DNA of 64,000 nucleotides, from the NCBI RefSeq assembly GCF_030551255.1, contig NZ_CP130630.1, positions 6,181,501 through 6,245,500 on the forward strand, read 5' to 3'. The notes below the pieces were generated by a model. That model was not told where the DNA came from. It did not search any database and saw only the letters and a list, made by a program, of their open reading frames with translations. Source of the stretch: Streptomyces sp. NL15-2K. Lineage in GTDB: Bacteria > Actinomycetota > Actinomycetes > Streptomycetales > Streptomycetaceae. The position numbers and the translations under genes are program-made. Below, piece after piece: positions 34,575 through 43,746 of this stretch (within the stretch, counting starts at the first letter, position 1; every line of letters starts with the position of its first letter).

Positions 34575-36632
34575 CTAGTTCTTCCATACCGCGACCACGG
34601 ACGGCCGCGGGATGCTGCCCGGTCCGTCGGGCCACACGGACCCCGGCTTCTCGGCCGTCGCGCCATCGGTCTCGCCCGGGTGCTGGGGTGCGACCAGGAT
34701 GCGGTCCTCGGTGATGATCGGGCCGCAGCACTCGGCGCCCTTGGGCACGGTCAGGAACTGCTGCACGTGCCCGCGCTCGGTGCCCTTGACCGGCACCGCG
34801 AACAGGCCGTCGTTGGTGCCGAGGGCGTTGCCGTCGGTGGCGATCCACAGGTTGCCGTGGGCGTCGAAGGCGACGTTGTCGGGGCAGGAGACGGGGCTGA
34901 CCTGGTTCTTGTCGAAGCCGGCGAAGTACGTCGAGGGGTCGTCGGGGTCGCCGCACACCAGCATCAGGCGCCAGGCGAAGGACTTCGAGGCCGCGTCGCC
35001 CCGGCGCTCCTCCAGCTCCAGGATGTGGCCGTGCTTGTTGCCGGTGCGGGGGTTGGCCTCGTCGGGGCCGGCCTTGCCGGTGGCGCCGCGGTCCTTGTTG
35101 TTGGTGAGGGCGACGTACACGCGGCCGGTGTACGGGTGGGGCTCGACGTCCTCGGGGCGGTCCATCTTCGTGGCGCCCACCTTGTCGGCGGCCAGGCGCG
35201 TGAAGACGTACACCTCCTCCGCCGTCATGCCCGGCACGTGCGAAACCGAGCCCGACGCGAGCGGGATCCACTCACCGCCGCCGTCGAACTCCCCATCGCT
35301 CGGCAGCTTTCCGGTGCCGTCGATCTCGGCGGCCGGGCTGTCGCCGGTGAACTTCGCGACGTACAGGGTGCCTTCGTCGAGCAGGCGCATGTTGTGCTCG
35401 CGGGTGGCGCGGCTGGTGCCCTTCTTGTACGCGTGCTTGGAGACGTACTTGTAGAGGTAGTCGAAGCGTTCGTCGTCGCCCATATAGAGGGCGACGCGGC
35501 CGTCGGCGGTCAGGCGGGGCTCGGCGGCCTCGTGCTTGAAGCGGCCCAGCGCCGTGCGTTTGCGGGGAGTCGAGGTCGGGTCGTACGGGTCGATCTCCAC
35601 CACCCAGCCGTGCCGGTTCGGCTCGTTGAGCTCCTTGCCGATGTCGAAGCGGTCGTCGAAGAGCTCCCACTTGCGCTCGCTGGCCCCGGCGGGCAGGCCG
35701 TAGCGGGCCAGGCGGGCCTTGGCGACGGGGTCGGTGACCGCGGCGGCGTTCGCGAAGTACTGGTTGAAGTTCTCCTCGCCGGAGAGCACCGTGCCCCACG
35801 GGGTGATGCCGCCGCCGCAGTTGTTGAGCGTGCCCAGGACGCGACGGCCCGTCGGGTCGGCGGTGGTCTTGAGCAGGTCGCTGCCCGCGGCCGGTCCGGT
35901 GAAGGCGAACGGGGTGGTGGCGGTGATCCGGCGGTTGAGGACGTCGCCGACGACCGGCCACAGGCGGCCGGAGCGGCCGTCTTCCCGTACGACGAGGACG
36001 GTCAGCCCGTGCGCGGCCCAGGCGATCTCGGCCTGCTCGCGGGTCGGGTTGGCCGGGTCGTACCCGAAGTGCATGATCTGTTCGCTGGTGTACTCGTGGT
36101 TCACCACGAGCACCTTCTGCCCCCGCCGGTGCGGTATGTCGAGCAGGGCCATGTAGTCGGCGTTGTATCCGAACTGCTTCGCCTGGGCCTTGGCGCTCTG
36201 CTTGCGTGCGTCGAAGCGGGGAGCGCCGGCGAGGACCGGGTCGCCCCAGCGGATGACGACCTGCTGGGCGTAGCCGTCGGGGACGGTCAGGGCGTCGGCG
36301 GTGTTCGGCGCGACGGGCTCGAAGTCCAGGCCGCGCGGCGGGCGCCATCCGGAAGCGGGCGCGGCCGCCGCGGTGGGGGAGGAGGTCGCGAGTGTGGCGC
36401 CGCCGGCGGCCAGTGCCAGTACGGCGCCGCCTTTCAGCGCGCCTCTGCGGGACAGGGCTCGCTGCACGATGTCACCGAAGTACGGGTTGAGCGAGCGGTT
36501 GGGCGCGTCGTGGGAGCAGGCGTCGCCGCACCGGTACCGGCAGGTCAGGGCAGACCGCGCGGTGTTGTGGGCGGCGGGCAGCAGGGGCAGGTCGGCGGGG
36601 CGGCCGGTACGGGCGCCGGGCTGATCGGGCAC
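34575..36632 (-). CDS. phoX: PhoX-type alkaline phosphatase (DUF839), Tat-exported
   Basis: 685 aa from GTG 36632, chosen for the GGAGG site 5 nt upstream. Tat signal LSRRGALKGGAVLALAAGG near residues 63-85. The beta-propeller DUF839 domain follows, with VVNHEYTSEQI, LNNCGGGITPWGTVLSGEEN, GRFKHEAAEP, RPEDVEPHPYTGRVYVALTN and PDNVAFDAHGNLWIATDG: the Ca/Fe-binding and active-site segments of PhoX enzymes, which release phosphate from organic esters outside the cell. It diverges from pstS, with PHO-box-like repeats between, so it is expected to be induced by phosphate starvation through PhoP. Confidence 0.9.
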   Translation of the reverse strand: MPDQPGARTGRPADLPLLPAAHNTARSALTCRYRCGDACSHDAPNRSLNPYFGDIVQRALSRRGALKGGAVLALAAGGATLATSSPTAAAAPASGWRPPRGLDFEPVAPNTADALTVPDGYAQQVVIRWGDPVLAGAPRFDARKQSAKAQAKQFGYNADYMALLDIPHRRGQKVLVVNHEYTSEQIMHFGYDPANPTREQAEIAWAAHGLTVLVVREDGRSGRLWPVVGDVLNRRITATTPFAFTGPAAGSDLLKTTADPTGRRVLGTLNNCGGGITPWGTVLSGEENFNQYFANAAAVTDPVAKARLARYGLPAGASERKWELFDDRFDIGKELNEPNRHGWVVEIDPYDPTSTPRKRTALGRFKHEAAEPRLTADGRVALYMGDDERFDYLYKYVSKHAYKKGTSRATREHNMRLLDEGTLYVAKFTGDSPAAEIDGTGKLPSDGEFDGGGEWIPLASGSVSHVPGMTAEEVYVFTRLAADKVGATKMDRPEDVEPHPYTGRVYVALTNNKDRGATGKAGPDEANPRTGNKHGHILELEERRGDAASKSFAWRLMLVCGDPDDPSTYFAGFDKNQVSPVSCPDNVAFDAHGNLWIATDGNALGTNDGLFAVPVKGTERGHVQQFLTVPKGAECCGPIITEDRILVAPQHPGETDGATAEKPGSVWPDGPGSIPRPSVVAVWKN

Positions 36633-36734
36633 TTTTCCTCCACGCATTCGGGGACGAGCGCGATGCCACCGGTGTATAGGTGGGTGTCGATGCATGACGC
36701 TAGGCGCGCTCTGTGCGCGTAGAGGCGGCCGAAC

Positions 36735-36752
36735 GGTGAACTCCCGTCGAAC
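36735..36752 (-). promoter_or_regulatory. PHO box upstream of phoX
   Basis: Minus strand GTTCGACGGGA-GTTCACC: two GTTC direct repeat units with 11-bp period, the Streptomyces PhoP-box pattern, about 105 bp upstream of the phoX start. Confidence 0.6.
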
Positions 36753-36855
36753 TCTGACCTCGTTCTCCCCTCCCGGCTCAGCGAGTTGGCCCTCTGCTTC
36801 CGAAGCGCCTCCCGTCATTTAAAACAAGATCGATCTATATAGATGAATGACTATA

Positions 36856-36899
36856 GTTCATGCAAGATGGGCTACCCGTACACCGTCCGTTCATATAGT
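36856..36899 (+). promoter_or_regulatory. PHO-box-like 11-mer array upstream of pstS
   Basis: Four 11-bp units: GTTCATGCAAG, ATGGGCTACCC, GTACACCGTCC, GTTCATATAGT. Units 1 and 4 match the PhoP-box start, unit 3 partly, unit 2 poorly. Located 86-129 bp upstream of pstS. Confidence 0.5.
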
Positions 36900-36984
36900 C
36901 GGACTTCGATCCAGGTGTCCGAACGGAGCGCCCAGCGCACCGGTCCACCGCCGGAGCACCCGGCAGACACGAGGATCGAGAGAC

Positions 36985-37956
36985 GTGAACATTTCCACTT
37001 CGTTGCGCCGGGCCAAGGCTCCCCTGGCTCTGACGGCTGCTGTGATGCTGGCTGCGAGCGCGTGTGGCGGCGGTGACGCCGGCTCGGGCGGCAGTGGCGA
37101 TGAGCTGTCGGGCACGGTCAAGGTCGACGGCTCCAGCACCGTCGCCCCGCTGACCAGTGCCGCCTCGGAGTTCTACGCCGAGGAGCAGCCGAAGGTGCGG
37201 GTCACCGTCGCCACCTCGGGTACCGGTGGTGGTTTCAAGAAGTTCTGCGTCGGCGAGACCGACATCTCCGACGCCTCCCGTCCGATCAAGGACGAGGAGA
37301 TCAAGACCTGCGAAGAGAACAGCATCAAGTACGAGCAGTTCGCCATCGCCAACGACGGTCTGTCCGTCGTGGTCAGCAAGGACAACGACTGGGCGGACTG
37401 CCTCACCGTCGCGCAGCTCAAGAAGATCTGGGAGCCCGGCTCGAAGGTGAACAACTGGAACCAGGTCGACCCCAAGTTCCCCGACGAGCCGCTGAAGCTG
37501 TTCGGGGCGGGCACCGACTCCGGCACCTTCGACTACTTCACCGACGCCATCAACGGTGAGGAGGGCGCCTCGCGCACCGACTACAGCGGCAGCGAGGACG
37601 ACAACGTCACCGTGACCGGTGTGTCCGGGACCAAGGGCGGACTGGGCTACTTCGGCTTCTCCTACTTCGAGGAGAACGCGGACAAGCTGAAGCTCGTCCA
37701 GATCGACGGTGGCGACGGCTGCGTCACCCCGAGCGTGGAGACGGTGCAGGACGGCTCGTACAAGCCGCTGAGCCGGGAGCTGTTCATCTACCCCTCGGCC
37801 AAGGCGCTGGAGCGGCCCGAGGTGGTCGACTTCGTCGAGTACTACGTCGAGAACAACAAGAAGATCGCCGAGGACGCCAAGTTCATCCCGCTCAACGCCG
37901 AGCAGGAGAAGGAGCTTCAGACAGCCCTGGACAAGCTGAAGGCAGCCACCAAGTGA
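36985..37956 (+). CDS. pstS: Phosphate-binding lipoprotein PstS
   Basis: 323 aa from GTG 36985 (GAGGATCGAGAG upstream). Lipobox LAASAC near residues 23-28, then a Gly/Ser linker and the phosphate-binding fold: [56 protein letters not shown]. The TGxGxGFKKF and SGTFDYF loops bind phosphate. It delivers phosphate to PstCAB. The stop overlaps pstC (GTGA). Under the PHO-box region shared with phoX. Confidence 0.95.
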   Translation: MNISTSLRRAKAPLALTAAVMLAASACGGGDAGSGGSGDELSGTVKVDGSSTVAPLTSAASEFYAEEQPKVRVTVATSGTGGGFKKFCVGETDISDASRPIKDEEIKTCEENSIKYEQFAIANDGLSVVVSKDNDWADCLTVAQLKKIWEPGSKVNNWNQVDPKFPDEPLKLFGAGTDSGTFDYFTDAINGEEGASRTDYSGSEDDNVTVTGVSGTKGGLGYFGFSYFEENADKLKLVQIDGGDGCVTPSVETVQDGSYKPLSRELFIYPSAKALERPEVVDFVEYYVENNKKIAEDAKFIPLNAEQEKELQTALDKLKAATK

Positions 37957-38900
37957 GCGGCTCCGCTCCTCAGTCCGCTGCGGGGGCCGGTGTTCGGTCC
38001 CTGCGGCGGACTCGTCCGCGTTACGGCGAAGCCGTGATCAAGGGGCTGCTGCTGACCGCCGCCCTGGTCTCGGTGGCCACCACAGTGGGGATCGTCATCT
38101 CGCTGATCCCCCCGGCCGTGGACTTCTTCCGGACGGTCAGCCTGTCCGAGTTCTTCACCGGCACGGAGTGGACGCCGCTGTTCGCCGACAAGCACTTCGG
38201 CGTGCTCCCGCTGGTGGCCGCCACCCTGGTGATCACCGGCATCGCCCTGATCATCGCCGTGCCCGTCGGCCTCGGTGCGGCGATCTACCTCAGCGAGTAC
38301 GCCAACCCGACTCTCCGTAAGTGGCTCAAGCCCAGCCTGGAGGTCCTCGCCGGGATCCCCACCGTGGTCTACGGCTTCTTCGCGCTGGCCTTCATCACGC
38401 CCTTGCTGAAGGACATCTTTCCCAGCGGCTGGACGCCCGACGTCCGCAACGGCCTGGCGGCGGGTCTGGTGATGGGCGTGATGATCGTGCCGACCATCGC
38501 CTCGCTCACCGAGGACGCGCTGTCCGCGGTGCCGCACGCTCTGCGCGAGGGTGCCTTCGCGCTCGGCTCGGGCAAGCGCACGGTCTCCGTCCGCGTAGTC
38601 GTCCCCGCCGCCCTGTCCGGCATCGTCGCCGCCTGCGTTCTCGGTATCTCCCGGGCCGTCGGCGAGACCATGATCGTGCTCATCGCGGCGGGCGTGAGCT
38701 CCGAGTTCACCATCCGGCCACTGGGCGAGATGGAGACCATGACCGCGTTCATCGCGCGTGCCGCCTCCGGCGACGTGCCGGTGGGCTCGATCTCGTACAA
38801 CACCATCTTCGCCGTGGGCGCGCTGCTGTTCCTGGCGACCTTCGTGATGAACCTGATCAGCATCCGGCTGGTGCGCAAGTACCGGGAGGTGTACGAATGA
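37953..38900 (+). CDS. pstC: Phosphate ABC transporter permease PstC
   Basis: 315 aa from the GTG overlapping the pstS stop. Six membrane helices and the EAA-type loop (EDALSAVPHALREGAFALGS) that docks on PstB; VLAGIPTVVYGFFAL is a typical PstC segment. Forms the channel with PstA. Overlaps pstA by 4 bp (ATGA). Confidence 0.95.
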   Translation: MSGSAPQSAAGAGVRSLRRTRPRYGEAVIKGLLLTAALVSVATTVGIVISLIPPAVDFFRTVSLSEFFTGTEWTPLFADKHFGVLPLVAATLVITGIALIIAVPVGLGAAIYLSEYANPTLRKWLKPSLEVLAGIPTVVYGFFALAFITPLLKDIFPSGWTPDVRNGLAAGLVMGVMIVPTIASLTEDALSAVPHALREGAFALGSGKRTVSVRVVVPAALSGIVAACVLGISRAVGETMIVLIAAGVSSEFTIRPLGEMETMTAFIARAASGDVPVGSISYNTIFAVGALLFLATFVMNLISIRLVRKYREVYE

Positions 38901-39802
38901 CCGCCCCCGTCCTGGACAAGCCGTCAGCGGCGCCCGGCCGCGGAACCCTGGCCGGGCCCCGGTTCCGGCCGGGCGAGAGCCTGTTCCGCTGGCTGCTGCT
39001 CGCCTGCCTCGCCGTCGGCATCATCTTCCTGATCTCGCTGCTGACCTACGTCCTCGTCGAGGCGTGGCCGCGCCTGGACTCCCGGCTGTGGAACAACTTC
39101 CCCTCCATCCGCCGCCCGGAGAACGCCGGCGCCCAGTCCGCGATCTACGGCACGATCTGGGTCATCTCCTTCACCGCCCTGTTCTGCCTGCCCACCGGCA
39201 TCATGGCGGCGATCTACCTGGAGGAGTACGCCGACCCCAACCGCTGGTACAACCGGCTGATCGAGCTCAACATCCAGAACCTCGCCGCGGTCCCGTCGAT
39301 CATCTACGGCATCCTCGGACTCGGCCTGCTGGCCCGCCAGTTCGGGCTGGGCACCACGGTCCTCACCGCCGCGCTGACGCTGTCCCTGCTGGTGCTCCCG
39401 GTCGTGATCATCGCTTCGCGGGAGGCGATCCGGGCCGTACCGCAGTCCATCCGGCACGCATCCCTCGCCCTGGGCGCCACCCAGTGGCAGACCATCTGGC
39501 GCCAGGTGCTGCCCGCCGCGGTGCCGGGCATGGCCACCGGGTCGATCCTCGCGCTGTCCCGGGCGATCGGTGAGGCGGCGCCCGTGATCATGCTCGGCGC
39601 GGTCACCTTCGTCATGTTCAACCCCGAGGGTCTGCAGAGCTCGTACACCGTGCTCCCGGTCCAGATCTACAACTGGATCAGCCAGTCCCGCGAGGAGTTC
39701 CACCACCTGGCCGCCGCAGCGATCATCCTGCTGCTCGGGATCCTGCTGGTGATGAACGCCGCCGCGATCTGGCTCCGCAACCGCTACAGCCGCCGGTGGT
39801 GA
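38897..39802 (+). CDS. pstA: Phosphate ABC transporter permease PstA
   Basis: 301 aa. Six helices; conserved [40 protein letters not shown] (EAA loop) and [16 protein letters not shown]. Heterodimer partner of PstC in the inner membrane. Translationally coupled on both sides. Confidence 0.95.
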   Translation: MTAPVLDKPSAAPGRGTLAGPRFRPGESLFRWLLLACLAVGIIFLISLLTYVLVEAWPRLDSRLWNNFPSIRRPENAGAQSAIYGTIWVISFTALFCLPTGIMAAIYLEEYADPNRWYNRLIELNIQNLAAVPSIIYGILGLGLLARQFGLGTTVLTAALTLSLLVLPVVIIASREAIRAVPQSIRHASLALGATQWQTIWRQVLPAAVPGMATGSILALSRAIGEAAPVIMLGAVTFVMFNPEGLQSSYTVLPVQIYNWISQSREEFHHLAAAAIILLLGILLVMNAAAIWLRNRYSRRW

Positions 39803-39864
39803 CCGCCGTGGACGACACAACCAGCTCCCCCGAGACTCCAGTTACCGCTGTGCAGGAGACCGCC

Positions 39865-40716
39865 ATGTCCTCTTCCGACGACGCCGTACGCGGCGGCACC
39901 AAGGCCCCGCAGGTCAACTATCGCGAGGCGCCGTCCCTGGCCAGCCCGGTCTTCGAGGTCGGCGGCCTGTCGGTGTTCTACGGCGACCACGAGGCCGTCC
40001 GCGACGTCAACATGACCATCGGCGACCGGCAGATCACCGCGATGATCGGCCCGTCCGGCTGCGGCAAGTCCACCGTGCTGCGCTGCTTCAACCGGATGAA
40101 CGACCTCATCCCGACCGCGCGCGTGGCCGGCAAGATCCACTACCACACCGAGGACCTGTACGGCCGGGACGTCGACCCCATAGAGGTGCGCCGGCGGATC
40201 GGCATGGTCTTCCAGAAGCCCAACCCGTTCCCCAAGTCGATCTACGACAACATCGCGTACGGGCCCCGGGTGGGCGGCTTCAAGGGCAACCTCGACGACC
40301 TGGTCGAAGAGACGCTCACCCACGCGGCCCTCTGGGACGAGGTCAAGGACAAGCTCAAGACCTCCGCCCTGGCACTGTCCGGCGGTCAGCAGCAGCGGCT
40401 GTGCATCGCCCGCACCATCGCGGTCAAGCCCGAGGTGATCCTGATGGACGAGCCCTGCTCGGCCCTGGACCCGATCGCCACCGCCAAGATCGAGGACCTG
40501 ATGGAGCACCTCTCCCAGGAGTTCACGATCGTCATCGTCACGCACAACATGCAGCAGGCCGCGCGCGTTTCGCACCGTACGGCCTTCTTCACCGCGGACG
40601 TCGACGACAAGGGCGTACGCCACGGCCGCCTCGTCGAGTACGACGAGACCGAGCGCATCTTCTCCAACCCCTCCGACCAGCGCACCGAGGACTACATCTC
40701 CGGCCGCTTCGGCTGA
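39865..40716 (+). CDS. pstB: Phosphate ABC transporter ATPase PstB
   Basis: 283 aa from ATG 39865, which has CAGGAG 8 nt upstream; a GTG at 39799 overlapping the pstA stop is the alternative and would add 22 residues. Walker [11 protein letters not shown]-loop [14 protein letters not shown], signature LSGGQQQRL, Walker B VILMDEP, switch His in THNMQQA. Powers phosphate import. No phoU follows, unlike many pst operons. Confidence 0.94.
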   Translation: MSSSDDAVRGGTKAPQVNYREAPSLASPVFEVGGLSVFYGDHEAVRDVNMTIGDRQITAMIGPSGCGKSTVLRCFNRMNDLIPTARVAGKIHYHTEDLYGRDVDPIEVRRRIGMVFQKPNPFPKSIYDNIAYGPRVGGFKGNLDDLVEETLTHAALWDEVKDKLKTSALALSGGQQQRLCIARTIAVKPEVILMDEPCSALDPIATAKIEDLMEHLSQEFTIVIVTHNMQQAARVSHRTAFFTADVDDKGVRHGRLVEYDETERIFSNPSDQRTEDYISGRFG

Positions 40717-40772
40717 TGATGCCCAGTCCGACGTCCGCCCCTTTGCGCGCTACACGTGAAGGAGTACTACGG

Positions 40773-41567
40773 GTGACACCCGAGGCCCACCCGCCACCGG
40801 GGACCGCAGCCGGCGGTTCCGGCGGCTCAGACGACGGCACGAGCCCCGACCTGCTGTTGGTCGAGCCCGACAAGGAGCTCGCCGCCAAGGCTTTCGCTCG
40901 TTTCGAGGGCGCGGGCATCCGCACCCTCGTCTGCCACGACGGAGCCGAGGCTTTGCTGCAGGCCGGTGCTTGGCGACCGCGCGCTGTCCTGCTCGGGGCC
41001 CCGCTGCCGGTGGTGGACGCCGCCCGGGTCACCGAGCTGATCGCCCGGCTCCACCCGGTGCCGGTCCTGGTGGGAGCCGGGCCCGACGGGGCGGCGGAGG
41101 CGACGGCGGCGGTGGCGGCCGGCGCGATCGCCTTCGTCGCCCGCCCGTACCGGATCGAGGAGATCACTCCGCTCCTCAGGTCCGGCCGGGACGAGGGCGA
41201 CGGCTCGGCCGCGCCCCTCGTGGTCGGTGACATCGAGCTTGATCCGGCGGGCTTTCACGTCTATGTCCGGGGCCGCTCGCTGCAGTTGCCGGTCCGTGAA
41301 TTCCTGCTGCTGCGCTACTTCATGGAGCGCCCCAACAAGCTCATCACCCGCCGTGAGCTGACCCAGGCGCTGTGGGGCGTCGACTCCCTGGACAGCAACA
41401 CCCTCACGGTGCACATCCGCCGGGTGCGCAACAAGCTGCGGGACGAGGGGGGAAGCCGCTGCACCATCGACGCGATTCGCGGCATGGGTTACCGGCTGGA
41501 GTGCGGTTCGTCATGCTCCAAGGGGTCGGACGCGGAATCGTCGGCCACTCAGACGCCCACGGCATGA
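40773..41567 (+). CDS. Atypical OmpR/PhoB-type regulator lacking the phospho-Asp
   Basis: 264 aa from GTG 40773 (GAAGGAG, 8 nt). Residues 25-145 keep the receiver fold (LLLVEPDKELAAKAFARFEG...). However, the acidic pocket is reduced to E-P-D, the phosphoacceptor is Gly in AVLLGAPLPVVDA, and the switch lysine is Arg in FVARPYRIEEI. The winged helix (about 160-250) is intact: LPVREFLLLRYFM, ITRRELTQALWGV, TVHIRRVRNKLRDEGGS, GMGYRLE. It probably binds DNA without phosphorylation. Starting 57 bp after pstB, it may belong to the pst unit. Confidence 0.85.
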   Translation: MTPEAHPPPGTAAGGSGGSDDGTSPDLLLVEPDKELAAKAFARFEGAGIRTLVCHDGAEALLQAGAWRPRAVLLGAPLPVVDAARVTELIARLHPVPVLVGAGPDGAAEATAAVAAGAIAFVARPYRIEEITPLLRSGRDEGDGSAAPLVVGDIELDPAGFHVYVRGRSLQLPVREFLLLRYFMERPNKLITRRELTQALWGVDSLDSNTLTVHIRRVRNKLRDEGGSRCTIDAIRGMGYRLECGSSCSKGSDAESSATQTPTA

Positions 41568-41579
41568 GGTGACGGGCGG

Positions 41580-41870
41580 ATGGGCGGAGGGCCGGAGGAG
41601 GACTCGTACATCGACCTGCCGATGTGGGCGAGCGGGTACCCACGGTGGGGCACGGTCCATGGACGGCACCACATCCCGGCGATCGGCACGCTCTTCCACC
41701 GCAAGCCGTGGTACTCCGCGAGGGTCCGCGTCCGGTTCCTGGCCGCGGGCCAGACGCACTGGCAGACCTTCACCACTGACCCGACGACCCTGATGGAGAT
41801 CATCACCGCGGGCACGTCGGCCGAGGTCCGGACGCTGATCTCCCTGTGCCTGACCGACGCGGATCCGTGA
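41580..41870 (+). CDS. Hypothetical protein of 96 aa
   Basis: Starts MGGGPEEDSYIDLPMWASGY 12 bp after the regulator stop; contains RVRVRFLAAGQTHWQTFTTD and ends ISLCLTDADP. Soluble alpha/beta composition, unrecognised. Same strand and tight spacing suggest it is the last gene of the pst transcript, before the hairpin at 41894. Confidence 0.6.
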   Translation: MGGGPEEDSYIDLPMWASGYPRWGTVHGRHHIPAIGTLFHRKPWYSARVRVRFLAAGQTHWQTFTTDPTTLMEIITAGTSAEVRTLISLCLTDADP

Positions 41871-41893
41871 GAGCGGGCCCATTTTCAAAGACT

Positions 41894-41931
41894 CCGGCCG
41901 ACGGGCTGCATGGCGGTGCCCCGTCGGCCGG
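41894..41931 (+). terminator. Terminator after the pst block
   Basis: Perfect 12-bp stem CCGGCCGACGGG / CCCGTCGGCCGG, loop 14 nt, 23 bp after the last stop. Confidence 0.75.
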
Positions 41932-41999
41932 TTCACTTCATCCTTCACTTCATCCGTGTTCCCGCGACCAGGCTTGGGTTGCCGCCTGGACAGCGTCCC

Positions 42000-42226
42000 A
42001 AGGGGAGCCGAGCGGCGGGGCGCCTGTCCGAGGCGCTGGGGGAACAGGTCTGGCGGGAGCCGGTCTGGGCGCTCCGGCTGACATCGAGGAACTGCGGCGT
42101 CGCATCACGCGGCTGGAACAGGACAAAGTCGACCTCGCCGGGCACCTTGAGGAGTATCTGGCGGATCTGGAGGCAGCCCGCAGCGCGAACCGCGAGCTGA
42201 CCCGGGCCTTGAACCAGCGCGGGTGA
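42000..42226 (+). pseudogene. DUF6262 (TnpC-like) C-terminal relic
   Basis: RLSEALGEQVWRE, then after a frame change GLGAPADIEELRRRITRLEQ, DKVDLAGHLEEYLADLEAAR, SANRELTRALNQRG. This is the coiled-coil end of the DUF6262 proteins that accompany paired integrases in Tn554-like transposons. The N-terminal DNA-binding half and both integrases are absent. A transposon end was left here. Confidence 0.65.
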
Positions 42227-42244
42227 TTGCCTGATGGGGTCCTG

Positions 42245-42934
42245 TTATTGCGGCGCTGGTGTGGAGTGCAGATCCAAGGCAAGGCTCGCGGGGATGGCAT
42301 CGAAGGCTTCTTCGACGCGGCGGGCCAGGGTCTTGGTGCCTCCGTGGCCGCGGCGCTTGTCGTAGCCGTCGGGGCCGCGGCCGGCGACCCAGTTGCGGGC
42401 GCCGCAGCGCCAAGCGCTGAGGGCGAATTCTCCGAGGAGACGCAGCCGTACGTCCTCGCGGCTGTCGGTGCTGAGTCGTTCTTCGAGGATCTCCACCAGG
42501 CGCTGCTGGACCTTCATGGAGGACACGAGGCTGTGGTCGTGCAGGACGGGGGTGCCGGCGGCGAGGCGGCGGGTGCGCAGGAAGCGTTGGTCCCAGTCGT
42601 CGGGCATGGACAGGATGGCCGCGGTCAGCGAGGTGCGCAGGGCGTCGAGTGCGGGGCCGGGGGCGGTGTGCGCTTCGAAGTGGGTGGTGTAGGCGTCCCA
42701 GAGTTCGCCCTCGGCGGCCATGGCGACGTCTTCCTTGGTGCCGTAGTAGCGGAAGAAGGTGCTGCGGCCGATCTCGGCGTGGGCGGTCAGTTCTTCGAGG
42801 GTGACGCGGTCGAAGCCGCGCTCGCTGAACAGGGTCAGCGCGATGTCGGCGAGCGCGCGGCGGGTGCGCTGCTTCTTGCGTTCGCGCAACGGCAGGGCGC
42901 TGTCGTCGCCGGGGGCGGGGGTGTCGGTGGCCAC
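42245..42934 (-). CDS. TetR-family regulator
   Basis: 229 aa from GTG 42934. HTH at residues 18-65 (ERKKQRTRRALADIALTLFS, VTLEELTAHAEIGRSTFFRY); helical ligand domain after that. Divergent from the monooxygenase gene at 43081, with a 146-bp gap containing the imperfect dyad CACTCA...TGAGTG (about 42991-43030). It likely represses that operon and itself. Confidence 0.88.
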   Translation of the reverse strand: MATDTPAPGDDSALPLRERKKQRTRRALADIALTLFSERGFDRVTLEELTAHAEIGRSTFFRYYGTKEDVAMAAEGELWDAYTTHFEAHTAPGPALDALRTSLTAAILSMPDDWDQRFLRTRRLAAGTPVLHDHSLVSSMKVQQRLVEILEERLSTDSREDVRLRLLGEFALSAWRCGARNWVAGRGPDGYDKRRGHGGTKTLARRVEEAFDAIPASLALDLHSTPAPQ

Positions 42935-43080
42935 GAGGCCAGATTACCGATGCGGGACCCGGACCTGAATGGCACTGGAGTCATTTCGGCACTCATGACA
43001 GGCTTGGACTCAGTCTCACTTTCTTGAGTGTGGGCCGGGCTTCGCCCTGCCCGCCCGTTCGACGTGTGAGGAGAGCTGTC

Positions 43081-43746
43081 GTGATAGGCCGTACCGAAAC
43101 TCCGCCCGAGATCACCCGCGCCGATGCGCGCACGGTGGTGATCACCGTGCGACACGCAGGCGACGCCGCGCGCCAGCAGGCCCTGGCCAGGGCAGCGGCA
43201 GATGGCCGGGAGCAGGAGCCGTGGCCGGATGGGCTGTTGAGCTGGTCGTTGTTCGCCGGTACCGACGGGCAGGCGCTGATGGCGTACGAGCAGTGGGCCG
43301 ACGATGCGTCCCTCGATGCGGCGCTGGCCTTACCGGCGCCGTACGTGCCGGGGATCGTGGGCACCGAGCCGTCCGCGCCGGTCCGCTACCGCGTGCACCG
43401 CTCCCATGTGAGCGCGGCCGGGCGGGCTGAGGTGGGGTGTGTGGTCACCCCGGTGTTCGATGTGGACGGGCCGGAGCGGCAGCGGCACTTCATCGACGAG
43501 GTGTTCATGATGATCAAGGACGTGCCGCCGATGCCTGGTTCGATCGCCGCGCACTTCCACACCAGCACCGATGGCACCCGGGTCTTCAACTATGCGGAGT
43601 GGACGGACGAGCAGGCCCACATCGACGCCGTCACCGCCGACGACCCGCAGCGCATCCGGAGCCGCATCACCGGCGAGATCGAGGGTGTGCGGCCGTGCGG
43701 ATACCGCCGCTGGCACCTGCACACCGCCCTGACCACGGCACCGTGA
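43081..43746 (+). CDS. Antibiotic biosynthesis monooxygenase-like (ABM) protein
   Basis: 221 aa from GTG 43081 with ribosome site GAGGAGAG. Two tandem ABM-like ferredoxin-fold halves: RTVVITVRHAGDAARQQALA... ALMAYEQWADDAS, and GCVVTPVFDVDG... FNYAEWTDEQAHIDAV. ABM proteins oxidise aromatic or quinone-like compounds without cofactor. Its stop overlaps the MFS start (TGATG). Together with the TetR it looks like an inducible detoxification unit. Confidence 0.82.
   Translation: MIGRTETPPEITRADARTVVITVRHAGDAARQQALARAAADGREQEPWPDGLLSWSLFAGTDGQALMAYEQWADDASLDAALALPAPYVPGIVGTEPSAPVRYRVHRSHVSAAGRAEVGCVVTPVFDVDGPERQRHFIDEVFMMIKDVPPMPGSIAAHFHTSTDGTRVFNYAEWTDEQAHIDAVTADDPQRIRSRITGEIEGVRPCGYRRWHLHTALTTAP

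Noticed and set aside
34563..36722. 719-codon open frame on the plus strand
   Set aside because: Antisense to phoX, whose Tat signal, domain motifs and PHO box are clear.
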